A DNA stretch of 23,265 nt, taken from a virus. The DNA is taken from the IMG/VR virus record IMGVR_UViG_3300022200_001048, positions 1-23,265 of that record. One strand, 5' to 3'. Numbering within the stretch: position 1 is the first letter of the stretch; each line of letters starts with the position of its first letter. This document shows positions 1-6,959 of this stretch, one piece after another. The notes under the pieces were generated by a model. That model had not been told where the DNA came from. It saw only the letters and a program-made list of their open reading frames with translations, and did not search any database. Position numbers and translations under genes: made by a program.

Positions 1-179
1 TGTCTAAGAACTTCATCCAAGGCATCGCAATGCAGGCCAGTAACTTCCAAGGCTCTGCACTAGAGTCACTGGTCATCGGCACTGACAGTCTGGTTAAGGA
101 ACTAGCTGCTCCGGCACCTGCTCCTGTAGCTGCTGATCCACTGGCTACTAGCGATCCACTCGCAGCACTGGGTCTGTAA
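1..179 (+). CDS. C-terminal end of an unidentified protein (5' truncated by window edge)
   Basis: An open frame runs from the window edge (first full codon at base 3) to a TAA at 177-179, giving the last 58 residues of a protein. The TAA shares a base with the ATG of the exonuclease gene (TAATG), so the two are translationally linked. The visible part starts moderately polar (SKNFIQGIAMQ) and ends in a low-complexity Ala/Pro linker (APAPAPVAADP) and a short DPLAALGL tail, as in a flexible C-terminus. In T7-like phages this position lies between DNA polymerase and exonuclease, and a DNA-binding or replication accessory role is possible. No diagnostic motif is visible, so no function is assigned. 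Confidence 0.7.
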   Translation, partial: SKNFIQGIAMQASNFQGSALESLVIGTDSLVKELAAPAPAPVAADPLATSDPLAALGL

Positions 180-1087
180 TGGACTTAGGTAACATAGCGT
201 TACCCGATCAAGTGGGGGAGGATATCTATCCTTCCCCTGTACCGGGCAGAGTAGCGCACATCGACGCTGACTTCATGTGTTATCAAGTATCAGCCGAGAC
301 CCGTGACGAGTTGGATGGCTTGAAGCCACGCAAGTCGTTTGACGATATGAAATACAATGCCCAGCGCGGCCTTGAGCACCTCATGCGGATCACTGGCTCC
401 ACGAGCTATGTAGCTCACATCACACCATCAGGTTCTGACAAGGGCAACCGCGACCACCTAGCCCTTACCAAGCAGTACCAAGGTAATCGTAAGGATAAGG
501 CCAAGCCTGAGTACCTCAATGACATCAGAGCATTCATTGGTGAGGAGTTGCCCAGCTCAATCCACCTGCACCAAGAGGCCGACGATGGAATGGCACAGGC
601 TAACTACAACGCTGAGGATCGTAACCTCAGTGTGATCGTGTCTAAGGACAAAGACCTCCGTATGGCACCGGGACTTCACTGGGACTTCGATGACGAGTGC
701 ATCGTAGACGTAGATGATCCTTTCGGTTCCATCTGGGTTGACCGCACTAAGAAGTCAGCTAAGGTTCTAGGCTGGGGTACTAAGTTCTTCTGGGCACAGT
801 TGCTTATGGGAGATACAGCAGACAACATCGCTGGCTTACCTCTGGACCCTGACGGTAAGAAGATCGGCCCTATAGCCGCCTACAACTACCTAGAGGACTG
901 CACAAGCGACTGGCAGTGCTTCTTGGTTATGAAGTACCTCTGGGGCAATAGCCCGCATGAGTGGACTGATTACCGAGACGGCAGCCCTAGCTTCTGGCAG
1001 AAGAACATGGTCAGTGATATGCAACTACTCTGGATGCGCCGCAAGCCAGATCAAACAGACGTAATAGATTGGTTAGGATCAATATGA
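179..1087 (+). CDS. 5'-3' exonuclease (T7 gp6-like, FEN/PIN-type fold)
   Basis: This 302-residue protein matches the length of T7 gp6 (300 residues). Acidic metal-binding positions typical of phage flap/5' nucleases are visible in order: D29 and D31 in AHIDADF, E133-x-D135-D136 in QEADD, D157 and D159 in SKDKDL, and D212/D215 in MGDTADNIAGLP. The last block is the helix-hairpin-helix entry typical of the family. In T7 the enzyme removes RNA primers, degrades host DNA to feed phage dNTP pools and takes part in recombination and concatemer processing; the same cytoplasmic role is inferred here. The ATG overlaps the upstream TAA, and the stop overlaps the next start (ATGA), placing it at the head of a tightly coupled nucleotide-metabolism block. 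Confidence 0.9.
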   Translation: MDLGNIALPDQVGEDIYPSPVPGRVAHIDADFMCYQVSAETRDELDGLKPRKSFDDMKYNAQRGLEHLMRITGSTSYVAHITPSGSDKGNRDHLALTKQYQGNRKDKAKPEYLNDIRAFIGEELPSSIHLHQEADDGMAQANYNAEDRNLSVIVSKDKDLRMAPGLHWDFDDECIVDVDDPFGSIWVDRTKKSAKVLGWGTKFFWAQLLMGDTADNIAGLPLDPDGKKIGPIAAYNYLEDCTSDWQCFLVMKYLWGNSPHEWTDYRDGSPSFWQKNMVSDMQLLWMRRKPDQTDVIDWLGSI

Positions 1088-1389
1088 ACTACAGCTTATG
1101 GGTTGAAAATAAGATCATGACATCAGGCGATGATCGCTTGGTTGAAAACACCCTCGGTCTCGTTGGAGAGGCCGGGGAAGTGGCGGAAAAGGTTAAGAAG
1201 CTCATTCGTGATAAATCGAGGTTCTCTAAAGACGAGATCATTAAAGAGCTAGGTGATGTAGTATTCTACGTCACAGCACTGGCTAACTACTACGGTAGTG
1301 ATCTACAAGCAGTTATTGATATGAATATTGAAAAGCTAGATGGCCGCGAGTCACGAGGCACATTACATGGAAGTGGTGACAATCGATGA
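1084..1389 (+). CDS. MazG-like nucleotide pyrophosphohydrolase
   Basis: The 101-residue protein carries the all-alpha NTP pyrophosphohydrolase signature E-x2-E, then E-x2-D: E29/E32 in GLVGEAGEVAEK and E55/D58 in IKELGDVVFYVTALA. These would bind Mg2+ and hydrolyse NTPs or dNTPs to NMP and PPi. The C-terminal NIEKL..R..RGT..GSGDNR stretch is typical of short phage and bacterial MazG-like proteins. I chose the ATG at 1084, which overlaps the exonuclease stop as ATGA; a TTG at 1069 would add five residues but has no better ribosome site. Phage MazG proteins have been proposed to tune (p)ppGpp or to clean the dNTP pool; sitting directly upstream of RNR and ThyX, a dNTP-pool role is the simpler inference. 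Confidence 0.88.
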   Translation: MNYSLWVENKIMTSGDDRLVENTLGLVGEAGEVAEKVKKLIRDKSRFSKDEIIKELGDVVFYVTALANYYGSDLQAVIDMNIEKLDGRESRGTLHGSGDNR

Positions 1390-3143
1390 AGAACTCAGAA
1401 GTAAACACATACGGCCCTAAGATCGGCATCTCAGAAGAAATCCACGCCATGAAATACCGCTCTAAGGGCGAAGACTTCAAGGCAAGCCAGACACGAGTAG
1501 CAGAAGCACTACGTGATGGCCCTGAGCACTTCGAGGCATTCCGCAACATCCTATACGACATGCGCTTCCTAGCAGCAGGTCGAGTACAGGCAGCTATGGG
1601 CGCACCACGACGGGTGACGCCCTATAACTGTTTCGTATCTCTGAAGATCGAAGACTCTATGGACGGTATCATGAATGCAGCACGAGAAGCTGCTAAGACG
1701 ATGCAGCTAGGTGGGGGCATCGGTTATGACTTCAGTACACTCCGTCCGAAGGGTGCTCTAATTAAGGGCTTAGACAGCCGCTCCAGCGGTCCTATGAGCT
1801 TCATGGGTATCTTTGACGCAGTATGCAAGACAATCGCTTCAGCAGGTCACAGACGAGGCGCTCAGATGGGCGTCCTGCGTGTTGACCATCCAGACATCGC
1901 TGAGTTCATTAAGGTCAAGAACAATACCACTACGCTCACACAGTTCAACCTCTCAGTAGGCGTTACTGATGCATTCATGACGGCTGTTAAAGACGGCACT
2001 GATTTCGATCTAGTATTCGAAGGTCGTGTGTATGATACGATTGATGCACGAGCACTCTGGGATGACATCCTGCGTTCCACATGGGATTGGGCTGAACCGG
2101 GTATTCTCTTCATGGATCGTATCAACAAGAAGAACAACCTCTGGTACTGTGAGACTATCGCAGCTACGAACCCATGCGGTGAGCAGCCTCTGCCCCCGAA
2201 CGGTGCGTGTCTCCTTGGCTCATTCAACTGCGTGAAGTACATCGCTACACATCATACTGGTGAACGTCACTTCAACTACCAGATGTTTAAAGAAGATATC
2301 CCACACGTAGTACGAGCTATGGATAACGTAGTTGATCGTGCTGTGTTCCCACTGCCTTCACAAGAGCTAGAAGCTAAGTCCAAGCGACGTATGGGTCTGG
2401 GTCTGACTGGTGTAGCTAACGCTATTGAGGCTCTAGGCCATGAGTACGGCTCTTCTGCCTTCCTAGAGGTACTCGAAGAGATCATGACAGTGCTACGTGA
2501 CACATGCTACGAAGCATCCGTTGCACTCGCTATTGAGAAGGGTGCCTTCCCATTGTATGACGAGCGTCTCCTTGAGAGCGAGTTCGCTCTTACACTACCA
2601 GATGAGATCAGAGAACTGATCCGCCGCTACGGTCTGCGTAACAGCCACTTGCTGTCCATCGCACCTACAGGGACTATCAGCCTCAGCGCCGACAACGTAT
2701 CATCCGGTATCGAACCAGTGTTCTCCTACGGCTTTGATCGTACCATCCAGACATTCGATGGTCCTATCATTGAGCGCGTAGATGACTACGGTTATCGTGA
2801 ATGGGGTGTAGAGGGTGCTAAAGCTGATGACCTACCAGTCATGGCTCACGTAGCTGTTCTGAACCTAGCATCCAAGTATGTTGACTCAGCCTGCTCTAAG
2901 ACCTGTAACGTCGGTTCTGATGTGACATGGGAAGAGTTCAAGGACGTCTACATGGCAGCATATGATGGCGGCTCCTCCGGTTGTACTACATTCCGGGTGG
3001 CAGGTAAGCGCTATGGTATCTTCAATGCTTCAGCCTCTGAGGATGTAGCAGTAGAGGAAGTACCGGAAGAGAACAACGACTTCGTTGAAGAGGGTGCAGC
3101 CTGCTTCTATGATCCAGCAACAGGGAAGAAGACTTGTGAATGA
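1386..3143 (+). CDS. nrdJ: Adenosylcobalamin-dependent (class II) ribonucleotide reductase
   Basis: The 585-residue protein reduces ribonucleotides to deoxyribonucleotides. The catalytic block TNPCGEQPLPPNGACLLGS places N262, C264 (thiyl radical) and E266 in the RNR order, with C275 eleven residues on. C82 (TPYNCFV) and C275 fit the reducible active-site pair. The phosphate-binding loop APTGTIS lies at 426-432. The C-terminus has the redox pair C573 and C584 (ACFYDPATGKKTCE), as in class II enzymes. No NrdB-type radical subunit is encoded nearby and the class III glycyl-radical tail is absent, so cobalamin dependence is inferred. There is no N-terminal ATP-cone; the protein starts close to the catalytic barrel, suggesting no dATP shut-off. 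Start and stop both overlap neighbours (ATGA). Confidence 0.94.
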   Translation: MKNSEVNTYGPKIGISEEIHAMKYRSKGEDFKASQTRVAEALRDGPEHFEAFRNILYDMRFLAAGRVQAAMGAPRRVTPYNCFVSLKIEDSMDGIMNAAREAAKTMQLGGGIGYDFSTLRPKGALIKGLDSRSSGPMSFMGIFDAVCKTIASAGHRRGAQMGVLRVDHPDIAEFIKVKNNTTTLTQFNLSVGVTDAFMTAVKDGTDFDLVFEGRVYDTIDARALWDDILRSTWDWAEPGILFMDRINKKNNLWYCETIAATNPCGEQPLPPNGACLLGSFNCVKYIATHHTGERHFNYQMFKEDIPHVVRAMDNVVDRAVFPLPSQELEAKSKRRMGLGLTGVANAIEALGHEYGSSAFLEVLEEIMTVLRDTCYEASVALAIEKGAFPLYDERLLESEFALTLPDEIRELIRRYGLRNSHLLSIAPTGTISLSADNVSSGIEPVFSYGFDRTIQTFDGPIIERVDDYGYREWGVEGAKADDLPVMAHVAVLNLASKYVDSACSKTCNVGSDVTWEEFKDVYMAAYDGGSSGCTTFRVAGKRYGIFNASASEDVAVEEVPEENNDFVEEGAACFYDPATGKKTCE

Positions 3144-3769
3144 TTAAAGCAACCTACTTAAAGCATATGGGTGAAGACATGGACGTAGCTGACGCTGCGC
3201 GAGTGTCCTTCGCCAAGAAAGCAGAGGGTTACTCAGACGAGGGAAACCACAAGCTGATTAACTTCTTAGCACGGGAGGGGCATATCGCCCCTTTCGGCCA
3301 CTGCTACCTGCGCTTCCATATCAAGGCACCTATCTTTGTAGCACGTCAACTCGTTAAGCATAAGTTCATGAGGATGTCAGAAGTGTCCCGTAGATACGTC
3401 AAAAGTGACCCTGAGTTCTATACCCCAACGGTGTGGAGGGCAGCGGCTGATGACGTTAAGCAAGGCTCAGTTGGTGAAGCTAAGTCGCAGTACTTCCCTA
3501 CATCCTATCTAGCCCAGACACAGGACGAGGCTACCCAGCGCTACCGCAAGATGATTAATCAGGGCATCTGTGCTGAACAGGCTAGGATGATCCTTCCAGT
3601 GAACGTCTACACTGAATGGTGGTGGAGCGGATCATTGGATGCCTTCGCTGATATGTGTAACCTGCGCTGTAAGCCAGACACACAATACGAGACACGGTTG
3701 GTAGCTGATGAGATCAGTGCTGAGGTGCGGAAGTTGTTCCCAGTAGCATGGAGTGCACTATGCGGCTAA
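3140..3769 (+). CDS. thyX: Flavin-dependent thymidylate synthase ThyX, divergent signature
   Basis: This 209-residue protein would convert dUMP to dTMP using FAD, NAD(P)H and methylene-tetrahydrofolate. Recognition rests on FGHCYLRFHIKAPIFVARQ leading into the signature region at 73-86 (KHKFMRMSEVSRRY), followed by EQARMILP (146-153) and NLRCKPDTQYETR near the C-terminus. The usual motif is RHRxxSxNExSxRY; here both outer Arg are Lys, the first Ser is Arg and the Asn is Ser, while His, Glu, the later Ser, Arg and Tyr remain. Length is normal for the family. Its ATG overlaps the nrdJ stop, and its end overlaps the nuclease gene, so RNR and ThyX are made together and supply dTTP for phage replication. 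Confidence 0.9.
   Translation: MIKATYLKHMGEDMDVADAARVSFAKKAEGYSDEGNHKLINFLAREGHIAPFGHCYLRFHIKAPIFVARQLVKHKFMRMSEVSRRYVKSDPEFYTPTVWRAAADDVKQGSVGEAKSQYFPTSYLAQTQDEATQRYRKMINQGICAEQARMILPVNVYTEWWWSGSLDAFADMCNLRCKPDTQYETRLVADEISAEVRKLFPVAWSALCG
3750..3762 (+). promoter_or_regulatory. Ribosome binding site that decides the endonuclease VII start
   Basis: GGAG at 3750-3753 lies 6 bases before the ATG at 3760. An earlier in-frame ATG at 3748 overlaps this GGAG itself and has no clear ribosome site, so 3760 is the better start. The site lies inside the last codons of thyX. Confidence 0.6.
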
Positions 3770-4140
3770 AGACCTCACAGATAGCACCTGTACGTGCTAA
3801 ACTACTAAAAGCACAGGAGTACAAGTGTCCCCTGTGCGGCAAGAGTATGAAAGGCGGGCAGAAGAAGCCAGCCTTAGATCACGACCACGCTACCGGATAC
3901 ATCCGCGACGTGTTGTGTTTGAACTGTAATGGAATGGAGGGTAAGGTGTTTAACCTAGCTCGACGTTGTGGTGCAGGTAATGAATTAGAGTGGATCACTA
4001 ACTGGTTAGCATACCAGCAGCGGCACACTCAACCACAGCACGGTGGATTATTCCACCCTACGCACAAGACCGATGAAGAGAAGCGAATAGCTACGAACGC
4101 AAAGGCCCGGAAGAAGAGGGCTGCAATCAAAAAGGGATAA
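3760..4140 (+). CDS. Recombination endonuclease VII-like Holliday-junction nuclease
   Basis: From the ATG at 3760 this is a 126-residue basic protein. It has the treble-clef/beta-beta-alpha-metal layout of T4 endonuclease VII: zinc ligands C23 and C26 (YKCPLCGK) and C53 and C56 (LCLNCN), with the catalytic LDHDHATG at 39-46 and the N57/E60 pair (CNGMEG). The family cleaves branched DNA and prepares replicative DNA for packaging, as T7 gp3 does with an unrelated fold. The C-terminal 25 residues are very Lys/Arg/Ala-rich and may bind DNA. It overlaps thyX by 10 bases and ends 2 bases before the RNA polymerase ATG. The same nuclease-RNAP adjacency occurs in phiKMV-like phages as I recall them. 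Confidence 0.9.
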   Translation: MRLKTSQIAPVRAKLLKAQEYKCPLCGKSMKGGQKKPALDHDHATGYIRDVLCLNCNGMEGKVFNLARRCGAGNELEWITNWLAYQQRHTQPQHGGLFHPTHKTDEEKRIATNAKARKKRAAIKKG

Positions 4141-4142
4141 GC

Positions 4143-6584
4143 ATGGCAACGATTCAAGATCAGTTAGACTTCGAAGAAAAGATGATCTACCAAGGTGTAG
4201 ACCGCTTCCGCAAGCAGCAGGAGGAGGCAGCTACATCACGCGGCTCCGAGACCTCTGCTGGAAGCACATTGCTTCGCAGCTACGTCTTGACGATCTCAGA
4301 CCATATCTCACTATACCTCGACGGTAAGCACCCAGAGGGTCGTCGTCGTAACCGTGTAGCTAAACTCGTAGAGACCGTAAACGTCGATAAGATCGCATTG
4401 CTATCCCTGCGTGCTATCATCAACGCCTTCTACACACAGGCTACTACACTGACCTCAGTTTGCACACAGATCGGTCGCCGTTGTGAGGATGAACTACGGT
4501 TCATGCACTTCGAGACTGAGTTCAAGGAATACTACGACAGCCTGATCCGCGACTTCCAGCGTAAGAACGTCACGAGCTACGAGCACCGTCGCCGTGTACT
4601 TCGTGCTAAGGGCGACGATCAGGGCCAGCAGTGGGCAGATTGGACAGAGAACCAGCACTTCGAAGTAGGTTCTTTGATCGTTAGTCTACTGATGGAAGTA
4701 TGTGACCTCGTAGAGCGCGAAGACAGTAAAGACAAGCGAGGACGTATCTCAGTACGTGTTGTTCCAACACAAGGTTGTATCGAGTGGATCGCCCGCCACA
4801 ATGAGGCTGTAGAGATCATGTCCCCTGATCGTATGCCTTGCCTTATCCCACCGGCGGATTGGGTGTCATACACAGATGGCGGCTTCTACAGCCCACGTCT
4901 GCGTCAGCGTACACCGCTCATCAAGGCTAACTACGCTGAAGGCAACCGTGCAGCGGTTTACGAAGCTGCTGACATGCCGGGTGTGTTCTCTGCTATCAAC
5001 TCCATGCAGAAGACAGCATGGCGCGTCAACACCCGTGTACACGATGTCATGAAGGAAGTATGGGCCAAGAACCTAGAGTGCGGTATGCCACGCTCTGAGC
5101 CTCTTGAGTTTCCGGACTGCCCACTACCTGCTGGTGTTGATAAGTCTGAGTTGCCGGAAGGCTCCCCGCTTCTAGAGTCATTCAATGACTGGAAGTCAGA
5201 GACTCGTGAACTACACACAGCAGAGCGCGAACGCCGCGCTAAGAACCTAGCGCTACTCCGCACTATGCGCCTCACAACAGAGATGCGCGTTCATGATATG
5301 TTCTTTTACGTTTATCAGTGTGATTTTCGGGGACGGGTTTACGCCACAGCTTCTGGACTTAACCCACAGGGTACAGACCAATCCAAGGGACTCATTGAGT
5401 TCGCTAATGGTAAGGCTTTAGGCACCACAGGTTACAAATGGTTCATGATTAACGCAGCCAATAAGTACGGCTACGATAAGGTGTCATACGACGAGCGCGT
5501 AGCATGGGTAGAGGACAACGCAGCTAAGTGGCTTGCTGTTGCTGCTGATCCAATCAGCAACCGCGCTGTATGGACTGAAGCAGACAAGCCTTGGCAGTTC
5601 CTAGCGTGGTGCTTTGAGTTCTGTGACATGCTTGGTATGGATGACCACCGAGACTTCGTATCACACCTCCCAGTGGGCCTTGACGGCTCCTGTAACGGCC
5701 TACAGCACTTCTCTGCTATGCTTCGTGACTCAGTAGGCGGTGCAGCAGTTAATCTCATCCCCTCACACAAACCAGCCGACATCTACCAGTCAGTTGCAAA
5801 CGTGTGCTACAGTAAGCTCAAGACCAGTGACGACCCAGCAGCACAGAATTGGGTATGGATGTGCGGTGACTCTATGCCACGCAGCCTGTCTAAGTCCCCA
5901 GTGATGACCCTGCCATACGGTTCTACCCAGAACTCATGCACAGGTAGTGTCTACAAGTGGCTCAACGAGAAGGCAGAGCGCAGCTTCCCAGCTAACACAG
6001 CGTTCCGTCACAGCATCGCCCTGTCACCTATCCTCTGGGAGAGTATCGGTGAAGTAGTTATCGCAGCTCGTGCAGCTATGGACTGGATTCAAGACTGCTC
6101 ATCCATCATCTCTAAGTCAGGTAACGACATCCGGTACACAAGCCCACTAGGTTTCCCTGTTATCCAACGCCGTATGAAGTACGAGACCAAGCAGATCGAA
6201 ACACAGATCGGTGGACGCCTTCGTCTTCGCCTCGCTACCTTCACAGATGACATCGACTCACGTAAGCAGCGTCAGGGTTCATCCCCTAACCTCGTTCACC
6301 ACGTAGATGCTTGCCACATGATGATGACTATCAATGCAGCAGCCGAGCACGGTATCACTGACTTCGCTATGATCCACGACGACTTCGGCACACACGCTTG
6401 TGATGCAGAGGTACTACAGACAGCCATCCGTACTACCTTCGTTGCTCTACACTCAGAGCAAGACATCCTCGCAGACTTCAAGCAGGTACACGAAGAGCGT
6501 TGCGGTATTACCCTTCCAGACCTGCCAGAGACAGGTGATCTAGACATCAACGCAGTCCTCGAAAGCCCTTATTTCTTTGGGTGA
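4143..6584 (+). CDS. T7-type single-subunit DNA-directed RNA polymerase
   Basis: The 813-residue protein would transcribe the virion genes from phage promoters. Aligned by eye to T7 RNAP (883 residues): FRGRVYATASGLNPQG (395-410) is the conserved palm entry; VGLDGSCNGLQHFSAMLRD holds catalytic D514 (T7 D537); MPRSLSKSPVMTLPYGS holds R580, K584 and Y592 (T7 R627, K631, Y639); and FAMIHDDFGT holds H745 and D746 (T7 H811, D812). The C-terminus ESPYFFG matches the T7 ESDFAFA foot. The promoter specificity loop is about 11 residues shorter than in T7 (see findings). The ATG has AGGGA 5-9 bases upstream. Lying after the DNA-metabolism genes implies that those genes rely on host RNA polymerase and that this enzyme acts in the late phase. 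Confidence 0.97.
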   Translation: MATIQDQLDFEEKMIYQGVDRFRKQQEEAATSRGSETSAGSTLLRSYVLTISDHISLYLDGKHPEGRRRNRVAKLVETVNVDKIALLSLRAIINAFYTQATTLTSVCTQIGRRCEDELRFMHFETEFKEYYDSLIRDFQRKNVTSYEHRRRVLRAKGDDQGQQWADWTENQHFEVGSLIVSLLMEVCDLVEREDSKDKRGRISVRVVPTQGCIEWIARHNEAVEIMSPDRMPCLIPPADWVSYTDGGFYSPRLRQRTPLIKANYAEGNRAAVYEAADMPGVFSAINSMQKTAWRVNTRVHDVMKEVWAKNLECGMPRSEPLEFPDCPLPAGVDKSELPEGSPLLESFNDWKSETRELHTAERERRAKNLALLRTMRLTTEMRVHDMFFYVYQCDFRGRVYATASGLNPQGTDQSKGLIEFANGKALGTTGYKWFMINAANKYGYDKVSYDERVAWVEDNAAKWLAVAADPISNRAVWTEADKPWQFLAWCFEFCDMLGMDDHRDFVSHLPVGLDGSCNGLQHFSAMLRDSVGGAAVNLIPSHKPADIYQSVANVCYSKLKTSDDPAAQNWVWMCGDSMPRSLSKSPVMTLPYGSTQNSCTGSVYKWLNEKAERSFPANTAFRHSIALSPILWESIGEVVIAARAAMDWIQDCSSIISKSGNDIRYTSPLGFPVIQRRMKYETKQIETQIGGRLRLRLATFTDDIDSRKQRQGSSPNLVHHVDACHMMMTINAAAEHGITDFAMIHDDFGTHACDAEVLQTAIRTTFVALHSEQDILADFKQVHEERCGITLPDLPETGDLDINAVLESPYFFG

Positions 6585-6589
6585 TACTC

Positions 6590-6611
6590 TTAACCCCTCT
6601 CTCAAGAGAAA
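6590..6611 (+). promoter_or_regulatory. Candidate phage RNA polymerase promoter (phi6.5-like position)
   Basis: This 22-base stretch matches the one at 21961-21982 at 19 of 22 positions, sharing TTAAC, CCTC, CT and AAGAGAAA in the same register. It resembles the T3 consensus around -10 to -1 (CCTCACTAAA); here it reads CCTCTCTCAA, followed by GAGAAA with a predicted start at G6606. It lies 5 bases after the RNA polymerase stop and before all virion genes, where T7 has its phi6.5 promoter. No start-site data exist, so it is a prediction. Confidence 0.65.
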
Positions 6612-6626
6612 TTAACTTGAGGGAGG
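6596..6626 (+). promoter_or_regulatory. Hairpin pairing the promoter core with the next ribosome binding site
   Basis: The arms CCTCTCTCAAG (6596-6606) and CTTGAGGGAGG (6616-6626) pair over 11 base pairs with one G-U wobble and a 9-base A/T-rich loop. The right arm contains the GGGAGG ribosome site of the gene at 6632. The left arm lies upstream of or at the predicted start G6606, so it would be absent from transcripts begun at this promoter and present in read-through transcripts. No T-run follows, so this is unlikely to be a terminator. Confidence 0.55.
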
Positions 6627-6631
6627 ATCAG

Positions 6632-6769
6632 ATGTATGCACATTTAGATCAAGATGAACAACTCCTTCTAGCTATACAATTCCACCTAAGTAATACTGCA
6701 ATACCAAAAGAGTTGCAGGAACTACTAGGACCAGACCTCATTAATGATGTACTGAGAGTTGATAGTTAG
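6632..6769 (+). CDS. Small hypothetical protein, 45 residues
   Basis: I do not recognise this protein. It is acidic and mostly helical-looking: MYAHLDQDEQLLLAIQFHL is followed by a Pro-broken helix (IPKELQELLGPDLINDVL). It has no membrane segment or cysteine. The start is the ATG at 6632, preceded at 5 bases by GGGAGG. A GTG at 6581 would extend it by 17 residues, but that start overlaps the RNA polymerase end and has no comparable ribosome site. It is the first gene after the candidate promoter at 6590, a position T7 fills with small genes such as 6.5 and 6.7, though no similarity is claimed. Confidence 0.7.
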   Translation: MYAHLDQDEQLLLAIQFHLSNTAIPKELQELLGPDLINDVLRVDS

Positions 6770-6788
6770 GAGATCATAGGAGAGAGAT

Positions 6789-6959
6789 ATGATTACTACT
6801 TCAACAGCACATCTATCAGAAGCAGTACGTGAGGGTCTACGAGCATTGCTCAAGAACCGTGTACTCGAAAAGAAAGACACTCCATTTGATATGGGTTACG
6901 AGAAATGCAAGGATGATATCCGCACTGCTATCGAAACCTATACCGGAGGCCCATTATGA
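6789..6959 (+). CDS. Small hypothetical protein, 56 residues
   Basis: An ATG at 6789, preceded by AGGAG at 6778-6782 with 6-base spacing, opens a frame of 56 codons that ends at TGA 6957-6959. The stop overlaps the acetyltransferase ATG as ATGA, the pattern used throughout this genome, which supports it as a real gene despite its length. The product starts MITTSTAHLSEAVREGLRAL, continues with a basic patch (LKNRVLEKKD) and ends TAIETYTGGPL. It appears helical, has one cysteine and no membrane segment. I do not recognise it and assign no function. Confidence 0.72.
   Translation: MITTSTAHLSEAVREGLRALLKNRVLEKKDTPFDMGYEKCKDDIRTAIETYTGGPL

Noticed and set aside
188-204. Perfect 6-bp inverted repeat GGTAAC/GTTACC with 5-base loop at the start of the exonuclease gene
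   Set aside because: Short stem within coding sequence with no second copy seen; chance is a sufficient explanation.
1069-1086. TTG start five codons upstream for the MazG-like gene
   Set aside because: The ATG at 1084 forms the ATGA overlap used by neighbouring genes and fits the family's N-terminus.
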